In this document: positions 16,731 to 26,579 of the stretch, piece by piece | Position numbering within the stretch: position 1 is the first letter of the stretch | Layout: every line of letters begins with the position of its first letter | Assembly: GCF_018100905.1 (NCBI RefSeq) | Contig: NZ_JAGJEG010000004.1 | Location: 124,001-188,000 of the forward strand | DNA: 64,000 nt | Reading direction: 5' to 3' | Source: Pseudoalteromonas sp. MMG010 | Lineage (GTDB): Bacteria; Pseudomonadota; Gammaproteobacteria; Enterobacterales; Alteromonadaceae | Translations under genes and position numbers: made by a program | The notes under the pieces: generated by a model | Told to the model about the DNA's origin: nothing | Database searches by the model: none | The model's input: the letters and a program-made list of their open reading frames with translations, nothing else

Positions 16731-18203
16731 CTAATTAGAGTGCGTATTTAATGTCGGATAGTGGCGTTTAATAAATTCATTTATTACCGCTTTTTTTGTT
16801 AAGCTTTTTTCACCCTGCTTTTTAAAACGTTGAGAAAATTGTGCCATATTGTTATTAAACTGATTTAACAATTGCTGCTTTTGCTCTGCAGCTAAAAAGC
16901 TGTAACTAAGCGAATTTTCGCTCAGTAACATAACTTCTTGCCACGATAAGTTAAATGACTTAACAGCTATAAAAAACTCATCGGTTAGGTTTGAGTTAAA
17001 CATACCTCGGTCGTCTGTTGATAAAGCAACCGGAATACCTGTACGTAAAAATTCAGGAAAGGGATGTTTACTAAAATCATCAACATATTCTAGTAATAAA
17101 TTGCTGATTAAATTTACTTCTATCAAATATTTATTATGGCGCATTAATAAAACGGTTTGCGGATCACCGAGTAAATTAACCCCATGCCCAATCCTGTCAG
17201 CACCTAGTAATAACGTATCTCTGATATGAAAGTTCGGCTCATCGACTTCACCTGCGTGAATAGTTAATGAAATTGCTGGGTATTTTTGTCTAAGCTCGCG
17301 CAGTGTCGATAAAAATCGTAATGGATGGCCTTTAGCATTATCCTCTCTACCGACCATATTTATACCGACATAAATATCACGGTTTTTATCAACAAATTTA
17401 TAAATATCGACTAACTGCTGTTCAGCATTAGGAGCAAAACGTAATAATTGAAAAATCAGCTTAACGGTAACCCCTGTCTCTTTAGCATCTTCCTTGCTTA
17501 AACGGTTGCGCACAATATCCAGTGCCGTATCTTGCGATGCTAAGCTCCCTTGTGGTGTATAAAATGCATTTACATTAAATTGGCTTTCTAGGTAAATTAA
17601 GCCTTCATTTGCGAATGCTTTCATATTTTTTACCAGCATTTCAGCTGCGATATAAGGATTGTTGGTTAATTCATTTAAGCGTTGCCAATGAGTTTGAAAA
17701 AACTCATCTCTCCCTTCATACTTTTTATCTAGCCATAGGCTTTTTTTCCACGCTTCTTTTTGCACTTTAGTGAGCGATGATAAAGCGCTGTAGTTGCTCT
17801 TTTCACAATCGCTTAATTGCTGATAGGTATGTTCGCTAATATTAATAAAGGTGAGATTAGGAGGCGAAAAACCAAATGCATTTTGGCCATACCCCTGACA
17901 TAAGTTTAAAGACGTTTTAGTATAATAAGTATACCCGCCATTTAATTTAGGGTTGGTTGCAAGCGCATACCACCAGCGAGGAAAATTACTTCCACTTGAA
18001 TGGTTATGCAATTCTCCACCTTTGGGCATATTATATAAAAATGTATATAATTGCTCATCTGATGCTGTCGCTTTAAATTCATCAAACCATGTATTTTGGT
18101 CGCTCTCAGTGCTAAATACCGCATCGGCTGCACTGACGTTGTTAAACATAAATAAACCAATAGATAGCGTTACAGCTAATATAATTCGTAGTGATGACAA
18201 CAT
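16731..18203 (-). CDS. Secreted adenosine deaminase-like protein (ADGF-like)
   Basis: The 490-residue protein has a signal peptide (cleavage near SAADA, residue 25) and a full adenosine/AMP deaminase domain. The metal ligands are His66/His68 in GGELHNHSSG, then TIHAGEVDEP with the catalytic Glu, RIGHGVNL and STDDRGMF. The usual EVCPTSN is replaced by EVNLISN, as in secreted ADGF/CECR1-type enzymes. It should deaminate adenosine or deoxyadenosine to inosine outside the cytoplasm. With the exported unknown gene downstream, the NUP lipoprotein and the TonB receptor it forms a plausible envelope nucleoside-salvage set. It is divergent from the AzgA-like permease. Confidence 0.87.
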   Translation of the reverse strand: MLSSLRIILAVTLSIGLFMFNNVSAADAVFSTESDQNTWFDEFKATASDEQLYTFLYNMPKGGELHNHSSGSNFPRWWYALATNPKLNGGYTYYTKTSLNLCQGYGQNAFGFSPPNLTFINISEHTYQQLSDCEKSNYSALSSLTKVQKEAWKKSLWLDKKYEGRDEFFQTHWQRLNELTNNPYIAAEMLVKNMKAFANEGLIYLESQFNVNAFYTPQGSLASQDTALDIVRNRLSKEDAKETGVTVKLIFQLLRFAPNAEQQLVDIYKFVDKNRDIYVGINMVGREDNAKGHPLRFLSTLRELRQKYPAISLTIHAGEVDEPNFHIRDTLLLGADRIGHGVNLLGDPQTVLLMRHNKYLIEVNLISNLLLEYVDDFSKHPFPEFLRTGIPVALSTDDRGMFNSNLTDEFFIAVKSFNLSWQEVMLLSENSLSYSFLAAEQKQQLLNQFNNNMAQFSQRFKKQGEKSLTKKAVINEFIKRHYPTLNTHSN

Positions 18204-18554
18204 GGTTACCCTTCTATTTTAGATTTTAGTTATTTTTATTTAGGTACTTAAAGGTACTTTAAGGCTATTTTCTCCCGCACGACTTAAGTTATATCATTTA
18301 TAGTTAAGTGCTAAGTAGTTATTTTATTTTCACTTAGATAAGTATATTTTTTAAGATGATTAAAATTCATTACTAAGTTAAAGATAAATGTTGACATAAA
18401 TACGAGCTTTTGTGATTTTGTTAGCATTAACCTGAATATATATTTAACATAAACGAATGCCAATTTAAAAATATTCAACAATAAAAAATCACTAAAACCG
18501 TAATATTCACAAGTAACTTACAATCATTCAATTAAAATAATAAGAGAGAAAAAA
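18204..18554. other. Divergent promoter region, adenosine deaminase / AzgA-like permease
   Basis: This 351-bp AT-rich gap holds no gene. A candidate plus-strand promoter is TTGACA (18391-18396), 17 bp, then GATTTT (18414-18419) with an upstream TG, which would give the permease a leader of about 130 nt. I saw no TTGACC-type RutR site and no recognisable riboswitch. Confidence 0.4.
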
Positions 18555-19994
18555 ATGAGCCAAGTAGATGAAACTGGCGATATCACCCCGAATAAAGTAG
18601 GTTTTTTAGAACGCTGGTTTAAATTATCTTCTCATAACACATCAGTTAAAACAGAGTTAATGGCGGGGCTAACAACCTTTGTAACCATGTCTTACATTAT
18701 GTTTTTAAACCCTATGATCATGTCAAAATCAGGGATGCCTTTTGATGGTTTATTTTTAGCAACTTGTTTAGGGGCGGCCATTGCGACGCTTTTAATGGGG
18801 ATATATGCAAACTGGCCCGTTGGGCTTGCGCCAGGTATGGGGTTAAATGCTTTTTTTACCTTCACCGTTGTGGGCTCTATGGGCTATAGCTGGGAAATAG
18901 CACTCGGTTCTGTATTTTTATCAGGGGTACTTTTTGTTTTAATGAGTGTCACACGCCTCAGAGAGTGGATGCTCAATAGTATACCAATGAGTTTACGCCT
19001 TGCCATGACTGCTGGTGTGGGTTTATTTCTTGGATTTATTGGCTTGCGTTTTACTGGTATTGTAATCTCCAGCCCTGACAACCTATTAGCCATTGCCGAC
19101 CTTAGTCATTTTGGTTTTGGTGAGTTTGGCCCCGAAGCCCCTGCCCTTGGCTTTCTCAGTTTTTTACTTATTGCAATTTTAAGTTATCGCAATATTTTTG
19201 GCGCGGTTATTATAGGAATAGCAACGACAACTCTTATTGCATTTATAATGACATGGGTGCTGCCTACTGATTTTTTTGTTGTTGCAGAGGCGGCAAAATC
19301 ATTTGCTCCCGCCAGCGGTTTCATCAGTTACAACGGACTATTAGCGGTTCCTGAATTTTCTGCTATTGAGCCAATTTTGTTTAAAGCAGACATTATGGGA
19401 GCATTTGAAGTTGCACTCATTCCTGTGATCGTTACCTTTCTATTTGTGAATATTTTTGATACTGCGGGTACTTTAATGGGGGTGGCTGAGCGCGCTAATC
19501 TACAAGATAAGAATGGGCATATAAAAGGCTTGAATAAGTCATTAAAAGCCGACTCTATTTCATCGGTGATCGGCACCGCTTTTGGTTGCCCACCGGTTAC
19601 CTCGTATGTCGAATCGGCTACAGGGATATCAGCAGGTGGACGAACGGGATTAACTGCGGTAACGATTGGTTTGTTATTTTTGATGGGGGTGTTTTTCTTG
19701 CCTCTTGCGCAAATGCTGCCTGGGTTTGCCGTAGACGGAGCACTTATTTATGTCGCCATGCTAATGATGAGCTCGTTAAAAGGGTTAGATTGGGATGATT
19801 TAACAGAATATGCCCCCGCTATTTGCACCACGGTAATGATGGCATTTACCTTTTCAATTTCTAATGGTATCGCGTTTGGTTTTATCACTTATACCGCGCT
19901 TAAAGTCGGTACTGGTAAATCTAACCAAGTATCGAAAGGTGTATGGGCACTCACTGTTTTATTTATTGCTAAATTTATTTTTCTGCATGAATAA
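18555..19994 (+). CDS. NCS2-family purine permease, AzgA-like (adenine/guanine/hypoxanthine)
   Basis: The 479-residue inner-membrane transporter has about 12-14 hydrophobic segments and the motifs of the AzgA/GhxP/PurP branch: TELMAGLTTFVTMSYIMFLNP, GLAPGMGLNAFF, DTAGTLMGVAE and FGCPPVTSYVESATGISAGG. Characterised members take up hypoxanthine, guanine or adenine with protons. GAGAG precedes the ATG. It is divergent from secreted adenosine deaminase, whose product inosine would yield hypoxanthine after base release, so the pairing makes sense. It ends at a strong bidirectional terminator. Confidence 0.92.
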   Translation: MSQVDETGDITPNKVGFLERWFKLSSHNTSVKTELMAGLTTFVTMSYIMFLNPMIMSKSGMPFDGLFLATCLGAAIATLLMGIYANWPVGLAPGMGLNAFFTFTVVGSMGYSWEIALGSVFLSGVLFVLMSVTRLREWMLNSIPMSLRLAMTAGVGLFLGFIGLRFTGIVISSPDNLLAIADLSHFGFGEFGPEAPALGFLSFLLIAILSYRNIFGAVIIGIATTTLIAFIMTWVLPTDFFVVAEAAKSFAPASGFISYNGLLAVPEFSAIEPILFKADIMGAFEVALIPVIVTFLFVNIFDTAGTLMGVAERANLQDKNGHIKGLNKSLKADSISSVIGTAFGCPPVTSYVESATGISAGGRTGLTAVTIGLLFLMGVFFLPLAQMLPGFAVDGALIYVAMLMMSSLKGLDWDDLTEYAPAICTTVMMAFTFSISNGIAFGFITYTALKVGTGKSNQVSKGVWALTVLFIAKFIFLHE

Positions 19995-20012
19995 CATCAT
20001 TTAAAAAATGCT

Positions 20013-20067
20013 CACCCACCGGGGTGAAAAAAGGGGGGTTACATTAATAATGTAACCCCCCTTTTTT
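20013..20067. terminator. Bidirectional terminator between convergent permease genes
   Basis: A 19-bp perfect inverted repeat (20027-20045/20049-20067, 3-nt loop) has six A on one side and six T on the other with a six-G/six-C core, so it can end transcripts in both directions. A smaller hairpin (TCACCC/GGGTGA) lies just before it at 20013-20026. Confidence 0.9.
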
Positions 20068-20133
20068 GTATAGCCACACTCGCTTATGTGATATGTAGCG
20101 CAAATACTTTGCTATTGTGTATATTAATGCTAA

Positions 20134-21510
20134 CTATGATGTAGAGCTCAATTCATCGGCACTATCTTGCGGTAATAAAATAGTGAGCACAATCGCTGTT
20201 AAACCAGAGACCGTAACTGCACTACCAAAAATAGTTTTAATATAAGTTGGCGCATTTAAAAATATCTCAGGGACAAAATTGACTCCCAATCCAATACCAA
20301 AGCTCACCGCAATTATTAATAAACTACGACGATTAATTTTTTCTGATGTGAGTATCTTTATCCCGGCCGCCATGACAGTGCCAAACATAACCAGTGTTGC
20401 TCCCCCTAATACCGGTTTGGGTATATTTTGTAATGCGGCACCAATCACGGGAAATAAGCCTAAAATCACTAATATTGCACCTATCCAAAGCCCAATATGA
20501 CGACTTGCCACTCCAGTTAACTGAATCACACCATTGTTTTGACTAAAGGTCGTATTTGGAAAAGTGTTAAATACGGCAGCAATCATTGAGTTGACACCGT
20601 CACCTAAAATACCTCCTCGTACACGCTTTAAATAACTAGGTCCTTTAACCGGTAGTTTAGAAATAGCACAGTTTGCAGTGATATCGCCGGTAGACTCAAT
20701 CGCTGTAATCAAATAAATAAAACCAAAAGCCGCTAAAGCCCCTATATCCACGTTAAACCCATATTTAAAAGGTATTGGAATCGCCACTAAATCAAATTCG
20801 CCCATTTCAAATTTAGTGCTCCCAAGTAGCGCAGCTAAAATACACCCCACGACCATAGCAACCACGACAGCGGTTAATCTGATCCATTGGTTTTTACTTA
20901 CGTTAAGTGCCACCACTAAAGCAACCACGCTAAAGCCAACAAACAAATGGCTCGCCGATGCAAATTGATCTGGCATGTTATCAAGTAACCACTTCCCTCC
21001 GGCAATATCTATCATCCCTACTTTTATCAGGGTAATACCTATCATTGTAATTACGACACCGGTAACCACTGGAGTAATAATTTTGCCAAGTTTATTAATA
21101 AAAAAGCTCATAAAAATTTCAACAATGGCCGCTAAAAACGCAACGGCAAAAATAGTACCGAGTACTTCATCGTTCGAGCCCCCATTGTTTTTAACTGCAA
21201 AACCTGTCGCCAAAATTGTGCCTAAAAAAGCAAAACTTGTTCCTTGTACACAAATAAGGCCTGCTCCAATTCCTGCAAACCGCTTCGCTTGAATAAATGT
21301 GCCCACACCAGAAACAATTAACGACATACTAATTAAATAAGGAATGTCGCTTCCCAATCCTAAAATGCCACCAATGATAAGGGTCGGAGTTATGATCCCA
21401 ACAAAACTGGCTAACACATGCTGTAAGCCTGCAAAAAAAGATTCCATCGCACCGGGCTTATCTTCTACTGCAAAAATAATATCATTTGATGATGTTGCGT
21501 CTTTAGCCAT
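20134..21510 (-). CDS. NCS2-family xanthine/urate permease
   Basis: The 458-residue nucleobase:cation symporter-2 (NAT) protein has about 14 membrane spans. The family signature QNNGVIQLTGV is nearly identical to that of E. coli XanQ, and QGTSFAF and AIESTGD are the other conserved transport motifs. Xanthine is the most likely substrate, with urate (UacT-like) possible. ATG 21510 has AGAGG at good spacing; the upstream TTG at 21534 is less likely. It is divergent from xdhABC and shares with it the RutR-type site at 21709-21724, so uptake and oxidation of xanthine are probably co-regulated. Confidence 0.88.
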   Translation of the reverse strand: MAKDATSSNDIIFAVEDKPGAMESFFAGLQHVLASFVGIITPTLIIGGILGLGSDIPYLISMSLIVSGVGTFIQAKRFAGIGAGLICVQGTSFAFLGTILATGFAVKNNGGSNDEVLGTIFAVAFLAAIVEIFMSFFINKLGKIITPVVTGVVITMIGITLIKVGMIDIAGGKWLLDNMPDQFASASHLFVGFSVVALVVALNVSKNQWIRLTAVVVAMVVGCILAALLGSTKFEMGEFDLVAIPIPFKYGFNVDIGALAAFGFIYLITAIESTGDITANCAISKLPVKGPSYLKRVRGGILGDGVNSMIAAVFNTFPNTTFSQNNGVIQLTGVASRHIGLWIGAILVILGLFPVIGAALQNIPKPVLGGATLVMFGTVMAAGIKILTSEKINRRSLLIIAVSFGIGLGVNFVPEIFLNAPTYIKTIFGSAVTVSGLTAIVLTILLPQDSADELSSTS

Positions 21511-21854
21511 TGTATACCCTCTACATACCCCCAAAGGGAGAATTTAATTACATAAATGGCTTTATCAAAGCATTTACATATCAATTAATTTATCGAGATA
21601 AATCATTAAAGCGAGCAACTAACACATTTCTGGCAACAACAAATAGCACAATTATTTTTATAATTATTTAGTACTTGTTACTTGCATAAATGCAGTCAAT
21701 AAGCTCTACTGACCAAACGGTCAAGAATGGCATAATATCTGCAATATACTTACCAAGATGACAAAACATAATTAATACCCGTGCGTATACAACAACAAAA
21801 AACAAATAAAAAGCCTTTTAAAATAAAGGCTATAAAAGGGTTAAGGGGGTCAGT
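21511..21854. other. Divergent control region between xanthine permease and xdhA
   Basis: The 344-bp region has no gene. It contains the RutR-type operator at 21709-21724 and a CATAAT (21731-21736) placed so that the operator overlaps the matching -35 position for the xdh direction. I saw no molybdenum-cofactor or purine riboswitch fold by eye. Confidence 0.5.
21709..21724 (+). promoter_or_regulatory. RutR-type operator between xanthine permease and xdhABC
   Basis: CTGACCAAACGGTCAA matches the TTGACCANNTGGTCAA pattern at 12 of 14 fixed positions. It sits about 130 bp before xdhA and 200 bp before the permease and overlaps the -35 position of a candidate xdh promoter, so repression of the urate operon by the nearby RutR-like protein is likely. 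Confidence 0.6.
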
Positions 21855-23354
21855 TTGATTCAGTTTCTATTAAATGACACACCAATAGAAGTAGAAAAAT
21901 GTTCGCCAAGTCTCACCATTTTGGACTGGCTTCGCACCAATAAAGGGAAAGTGGGCAGCAAAGAAGGCTGTGCAACTGGCGATTGTGGTGCATGCACCGT
22001 ATTAGTCGGCGAAGAAATAGTGAACCCGCAAGGGGTGCATTCTTGGCATTATAAAACCATGAATAGTTGCTTATTACTACTAGGTAACGCGCACGCTAAG
22101 CATATTGTGACCGTTGAGGGAGTCACTCCCTCACTTTATCCTACATTAAACGAATTACACCCAGTGCAAAGAGCATTGGTTGAATGTCATGGTTCACAAT
22201 GTGGCTTTTGTACGCCGGGCATTATTATGAGCTTATTGGCACTTTATATAAATAACCCGACTTATCCCGGAAAATCGGCCGTAATACATGCACTCGGTGG
22301 TAATTTATGTCGCTGTACGGGTTACAGCCCTATATTATTAGCTGCCGAGCAGGCTTATAGCTACCCACGCAGCAGTGAAAACTACAGCGCATTAGCGACA
22401 CAATTTAAAGCGTCTATAAGCTGCGAGCAAAACCAAGTACCTTTTTTAACAAATGAGCAGCGCACCTTTTATTTACCACAAACTGCGGCTCAATTAGTTG
22501 CATTAAAATCATCACACTTAAACGCCCATTTAGTCACAGGAGGCACCGACTTTGCCATTGAGTTAAGCCAAAACCTGTTACTGCCCGATACCATTATCTC
22601 GTTAAGCCAAACCCACGAATTGATGCAGTTGAAAGACAATGAAGGTGAGCTAAATATTGGCGCATCCTTACCTTATAGCCAATTTGTTAGTCAATTTTGT
22701 CACTACTACCCTGAGGCTAAAGAATTATTTGAACGCTTAGGTTCAACGCAAGTTCGTAATGGAGGCTCACTCGGTGGCAGTTTAGGAAACGCTTCACCGA
22801 TAGGCGATCCAGCGCCTTTACTTATCGCACTTAACGCCACAATGGATTTATTATCGGCACGAGGAACACGGACTATAAATGTGGCTGACTTTTTCTTAGA
22901 TTACCGTAAAACCGTATTAAAAGAAGATGAAGTTATTAGCAATATAACCATCCCTAAACGCAGTAAATCGTTAAAACTGGCTTGTCATAAAATATCAAAA
23001 CGTTTCGAAGATGATATTTCAACGGTGTGCTTAGTGCTTGCTATTGAACACAACGACAACACGATTACTCATGCACGTTGTGCTATGGGAGGGATGGCAG
23101 CCACCCCCAAAAATGCGCCCCATATAGAACAGCAATTAGTGGGTTTGCCACTAAGCGTAGCCAGCTTTAAAGAGGCAGCGAAACACGTTAATTCTGACTT
23201 TTCACCTATGAGTGATGTACGCGCAAGTGCTGAATATCGTATAAACGTCACGAAAAACCTTTTACACCGTGTCGGTATTGAGTTTTGCCACAGCGAATTA
23301 AAAAACCCAGATAACTTAATTGCCATTACTAGGATTTCACATGCGTCACTTTGA
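21855..23354 (+). CDS. xdhA: Xanthine dehydrogenase small subunit (2Fe-2S and FAD domains)
   Basis: The 499-residue protein has an N-terminal plant-type 2Fe-2S ferredoxin domain (Cys39, Cys44, Cys47 in GCATGDCGACT, and Cys72) and a second 2Fe-2S helical domain (CHGSQCGFCTPG and LCRCTG). A CO-dehydrogenase-flavoprotein-type FAD domain follows from about residue 190 (TGGTDFAIEL, GGSLGGSLGNASPIGDPAP). It passes electrons from the molybdenum site to NAD while hypoxanthine or xanthine is oxidised to urate. The start is TTG with a strong AAGGGGG ribosome site 4-5 bases upstream. It is the first gene of an eight-gene operon. Confidence 0.95.
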   Translation: MIQFLLNDTPIEVEKCSPSLTILDWLRTNKGKVGSKEGCATGDCGACTVLVGEEIVNPQGVHSWHYKTMNSCLLLLGNAHAKHIVTVEGVTPSLYPTLNELHPVQRALVECHGSQCGFCTPGIIMSLLALYINNPTYPGKSAVIHALGGNLCRCTGYSPILLAAEQAYSYPRSSENYSALATQFKASISCEQNQVPFLTNEQRTFYLPQTAAQLVALKSSHLNAHLVTGGTDFAIELSQNLLLPDTIISLSQTHELMQLKDNEGELNIGASLPYSQFVSQFCHYYPEAKELFERLGSTQVRNGGSLGGSLGNASPIGDPAPLLIALNATMDLLSARGTRTINVADFFLDYRKTVLKEDEVISNITIPKRSKSLKLACHKISKRFEDDISTVCLVLAIEHNDNTITHARCAMGGMAATPKNAPHIEQQLVGLPLSVASFKEAAKHVNSDFSPMSDVRASAEYRINVTKNLLHRVGIEFCHSELKNPDNLIAITRISHASL

Positions 23355-25674
23355 AATGGATAAATTAAAAGCACAAGGTGGCAGTGTCGGTCAATCGAAA
23401 TACCACGACAGTGCAATAAAGCAAGTATGCGGTAATGCTAACTATGCCGATGATAACCCGGTCCCACAAGGTTGCTTGCATGCGTACCCTGTACTTGCTC
23501 CCATTACCAGCGGGACGATTACCGCTATTGATACCAGTAAAGCATTAGCCCTCAAAGGAGTAAAACGCATACTCGGTGCCGATGATGTCCCTGGTAAACT
23601 AGATATTGGTCCCGTTTTTCCTGGCGATATACTCCTCACTAAGCACCTAATTCAATATCACGGGCAACCTATTTTAGTGGTGGTTGCAGATAGCCATGAA
23701 ACAGCCCGCAGAGCAGCAAAAATGGTGAATATTGAATGTCAGCAAAGTACTCCTGTGCTTGATATTAAAGACGCCATTGAAAAACAACATTGGGTACGCC
23801 CGCCTCACTCACTTAATAAAGGCGATAGCGCTCAAGCCATTGCGAATGCACACCACCAGCTTAAAGGTGATATTAATATAGGTGGCCAAGAGCACTTTTA
23901 TTTAGAAGGCCAAATTGCATTATCGCAGCCCGATAATGACGGGGGGATTCATGTTCAATGCTCAACGCAGCACCCTACTGAAGTACAGCATTTAATTGCT
24001 AAAATTTTAAATAAACCATTTAGCTTTGTTACAGTTGAAACACGCCGTATGGGCGGTGCATTTGGTGGTAAAGAAACCCAAGGGGCGCCATGGGCATGTT
24101 TAGCCGCATTAGCAACATACTATTTAGGCTGTCCTGTAAAACTGCGACTATCACGCAGTGATGACTTTAGATTAACAGGCAAGCGCCACCCTTTTTATAA
24201 CCAATATCATGTCGGCTTTGATGAAAACGGCTTAATTGAAGGGGCTGATATAACTGTAAATGGTTTTTGTGGCTATTCACCCGATTTATCAGACGCCATT
24301 GTAGACCGCGCTATGTTTCATGCTGATAACGCCTACTACTACCCTGCCGCTAAAATCCAAGGTAATCGCTGTAAAGTAAACACAGTCAGCCATACCGCAT
24401 TTAGAGGATTTGGTGGCCCACAAGGGATGATTATGGGCGAGCTGATTATGGATGATATAGCCGCGAAGCTGGGTAAAGATCCACTAGAAATTCGCAAATT
24501 AAATTTATATCGACCAACACGAGATACGACGCCCTACCATCAAACAGTTGAGCAGCATATTTTAAAAGATATGATTAGCGAGTTAGAGCAATCTGGCGAT
24601 TACTGGGCACGAAAAGACGCCATTAAAGAGTTTAATAAACACTCGCCTATCATTAAAAAGGGTCTGTCGATGACCCCTGTAAAATATGGTATATCGTTTA
24701 CTGTGCAGCATTTAAATCAAGCCGGTGCGTTAGTGCACGTATACAGTGATGGATCGATTCATTTAAACCATGGTGGCACCGAAATGGGCCAAGGCTTAAA
24801 TACCAAAATAGCGCAAATAGTGGCTCATGGGTTTGGGGTTGATTTTGAAGCAGTGACAATTAGCGCCACTCGTACCGATAAAGTACCTAATACGTCGCCT
24901 ACTGCTGCATCTAGCGGAACAGACTTAAATGGAATGGCAGCACTCAATGCGGTTAACACCATAAAACAACGCTTAATTGATTTTATTAAAGAGCACTTTG
25001 AAGCACCAGAGCAAAGTATTGAATTTAAAAATAACCTAATCACCTTTAGCAAAGGCGAAATCAGTTTTAGCGAACTGGCAAACCTTGCTTACATGAACCG
25101 AGTATCACTGTCATCAACGGGCTATTATGCGACCCCTAAAATTCATTACGACAGAGCAAAAGGTGAAGGTAGACCTTTTTTCTATTACGCCCATGGTGTC
25201 GCCCTTAGCGAAGTAGAAGTAGATACACTCACCGGTGAAAATACCGTAACACGCGTAGATATAGTGCACGATGTAGGCAGCTCAATTAACCCCGCTCTTG
25301 ATATAGGACAAATTGAAGGAGCGTTTATACAAGGCATGGGCTGGTTAACCTGCGAAGATTTGCAATGGAACAATAAAGGCGAATTAGCCAGCTTTGGGCC
25401 TGCCAATTATAAAATACCCGCTATTGGCGATACCCCAAGTGAATTTAATGTAAAACTGTATAACTCAGCAAATCCCGAAACCACCGTATTTCGCTCTAAA
25501 GCTGTGGGAGAGCCTCCTTTTATGCTGGCATTTAGTGTATGGAGTGCCATTAGAAACGCCATTAGCAGTGTCAGTGATTACCGTTACACAGCTCCATTAG
25601 ATACCCCCGCAACACCTGAGCGAGTGTTAGCCGCCATTGAGCAAACAACCAAATGGCAGCAGGAACAAGTATGA
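23341..25674 (+). CDS. xdhB: Xanthine dehydrogenase molybdenum-binding subunit
   Basis: The 777-residue large subunit carries the molybdopterin and active-site segments: GQEHFYLEGQ, MGGAFGGKE, HTAFRGFGGPQG, GGTEMGQGLNTK, AASSGTDLNG, and VGEPPFMLAFS with the catalytic Glu. Substrate is hydroxylated here and electrons go to XdhA. The start at ATG 23341 overlaps the end of xdhA by 14 bp and has AGGA six bases upstream; ATG 23356 is possible but lacks one. The xanthine specificity rests on family similarity plus the urate-pathway operon. Confidence 0.95.
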   Translation: MRHFEMDKLKAQGGSVGQSKYHDSAIKQVCGNANYADDNPVPQGCLHAYPVLAPITSGTITAIDTSKALALKGVKRILGADDVPGKLDIGPVFPGDILLTKHLIQYHGQPILVVVADSHETARRAAKMVNIECQQSTPVLDIKDAIEKQHWVRPPHSLNKGDSAQAIANAHHQLKGDINIGGQEHFYLEGQIALSQPDNDGGIHVQCSTQHPTEVQHLIAKILNKPFSFVTVETRRMGGAFGGKETQGAPWACLAALATYYLGCPVKLRLSRSDDFRLTGKRHPFYNQYHVGFDENGLIEGADITVNGFCGYSPDLSDAIVDRAMFHADNAYYYPAAKIQGNRCKVNTVSHTAFRGFGGPQGMIMGELIMDDIAAKLGKDPLEIRKLNLYRPTRDTTPYHQTVEQHILKDMISELEQSGDYWARKDAIKEFNKHSPIIKKGLSMTPVKYGISFTVQHLNQAGALVHVYSDGSIHLNHGGTEMGQGLNTKIAQIVAHGFGVDFEAVTISATRTDKVPNTSPTAASSGTDLNGMAALNAVNTIKQRLIDFIKEHFEAPEQSIEFKNNLITFSKGEISFSELANLAYMNRVSLSSTGYYATPKIHYDRAKGEGRPFFYYAHGVALSEVEVDTLTGENTVTRVDIVHDVGSSINPALDIGQIEGAFIQGMGWLTCEDLQWNNKGELASFGPANYKIPAIGDTPSEFNVKLYNSANPETTVFRSKAVGEPPFMLAFSVWSAIRNAISSVSDYRYTAPLDTPATPERVLAAIEQTTKWQQEQV

Positions 25675-26579
25675 GCAACTTAAATCAGTCGTTCCAAGGC
25701 TTTCATACTCAAAACTGGGCGCAAGCAATATATGACCATGAACAAAGTGGCACCCATTACGTAATTGCAACCGTATTAGGCACAAATGGTTCAACCCCTC
25801 GTGCCAGTGGTACAAAAATGGTTATTAGCGCAGAGCATATTTACGACACTTTAGGTGGCGGCCATTTAGAGTATAAAGTGATCGAAAAAGCACGCGAACT
25901 ATTAGCCGGCGAACAAGCCACTCAAGTTATTGAACAATTTAACTTAAGCGCCAGTTTAGGCCAATGCTGCGGAGGGGTTGCTACCGTTATGCTAGAGTGC
26001 ATGCAATGCCAACGCTTTAGCTTAGATATTTATGGTGCTGGGCATGTTGCACACGCATTAATTACCATATTAGCGCAGCTCCCCATACGTATCCGATGGA
26101 TTGATAGTCGCAGTGACGTCTTTCCCGAGTCATTACCTAGTAACGTAACAAAAATTGTAGATGAAGAACCAACGCAACAAGTGGCGTTAGCCCCTAAAAA
26201 TGGTCACTTTTTAATTTTAACGCATAACCACCAACTCGACTTTGCTTTAACACAGACCATTTTAAAACAAGGTGATGCAAACTGGTTAGGAGTGATTGGA
26301 TCAGACGCTAAAGCACAACGCTTTAAGCAACGCTTAGCTCATCGTCAATTTAACGAGCAACAAATTGCAACTATGCACTGCCCTGTTGGCCTTGAAAACG
26401 TGACGGGTAAATTACCGATGGAAGTGGCTGTATCAGTCAGCGGGCAAATTATTTCGCTCTACCAAGCGCAGCAACCCCCTGCTCCAAAACGCCAAGGCTT
26501 ACAATGGCGTACATTAAAAAATGCGTTAATAAATACCAACGACAGCACCACTTTGACTAATAGCGAAACCTTATTATGA
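25671..26579 (+). CDS. xdhC: Xanthine dehydrogenase accessory protein XdhC
   Basis: The 302-residue protein has the XdhC N-terminal domain (ATVLGTNGSTPRASGTKM, GQCCGGVATVMLE) and the C-terminal Rossmann-like domain (DIYGAGHVAHALITIL, VIGSDAKAQRFKQRL, EVAVSVSGQIISLYQ). The family binds molybdenum cofactor, promotes its sulfuration and inserts it into XdhB. The ATG overlaps the xdhB stop (ATGA) with a GCAGGAA ribosome site, which decides against the longer frame from 25653. The XdhC gene directly follows its client subunit, the usual order. Confidence 0.93.
   Translation: MSNLNQSFQGFHTQNWAQAIYDHEQSGTHYVIATVLGTNGSTPRASGTKMVISAEHIYDTLGGGHLEYKVIEKARELLAGEQATQVIEQFNLSASLGQCCGGVATVMLECMQCQRFSLDIYGAGHVAHALITILAQLPIRIRWIDSRSDVFPESLPSNVTKIVDEEPTQQVALAPKNGHFLILTHNHQLDFALTQTILKQGDANWLGVIGSDAKAQRFKQRLAHRQFNEQQIATMHCPVGLENVTGKLPMEVAVSVSGQIISLYQAQQPPAPKRQGLQWRTLKNALINTNDSTTLTNSETLL

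Noticed and set aside
18204..18554. Purine riboswitch before the AzgA-like permease
   Set aside because: I could not find the three-way-junction core sequences; such riboswitches are also rare in gammaproteobacteria.
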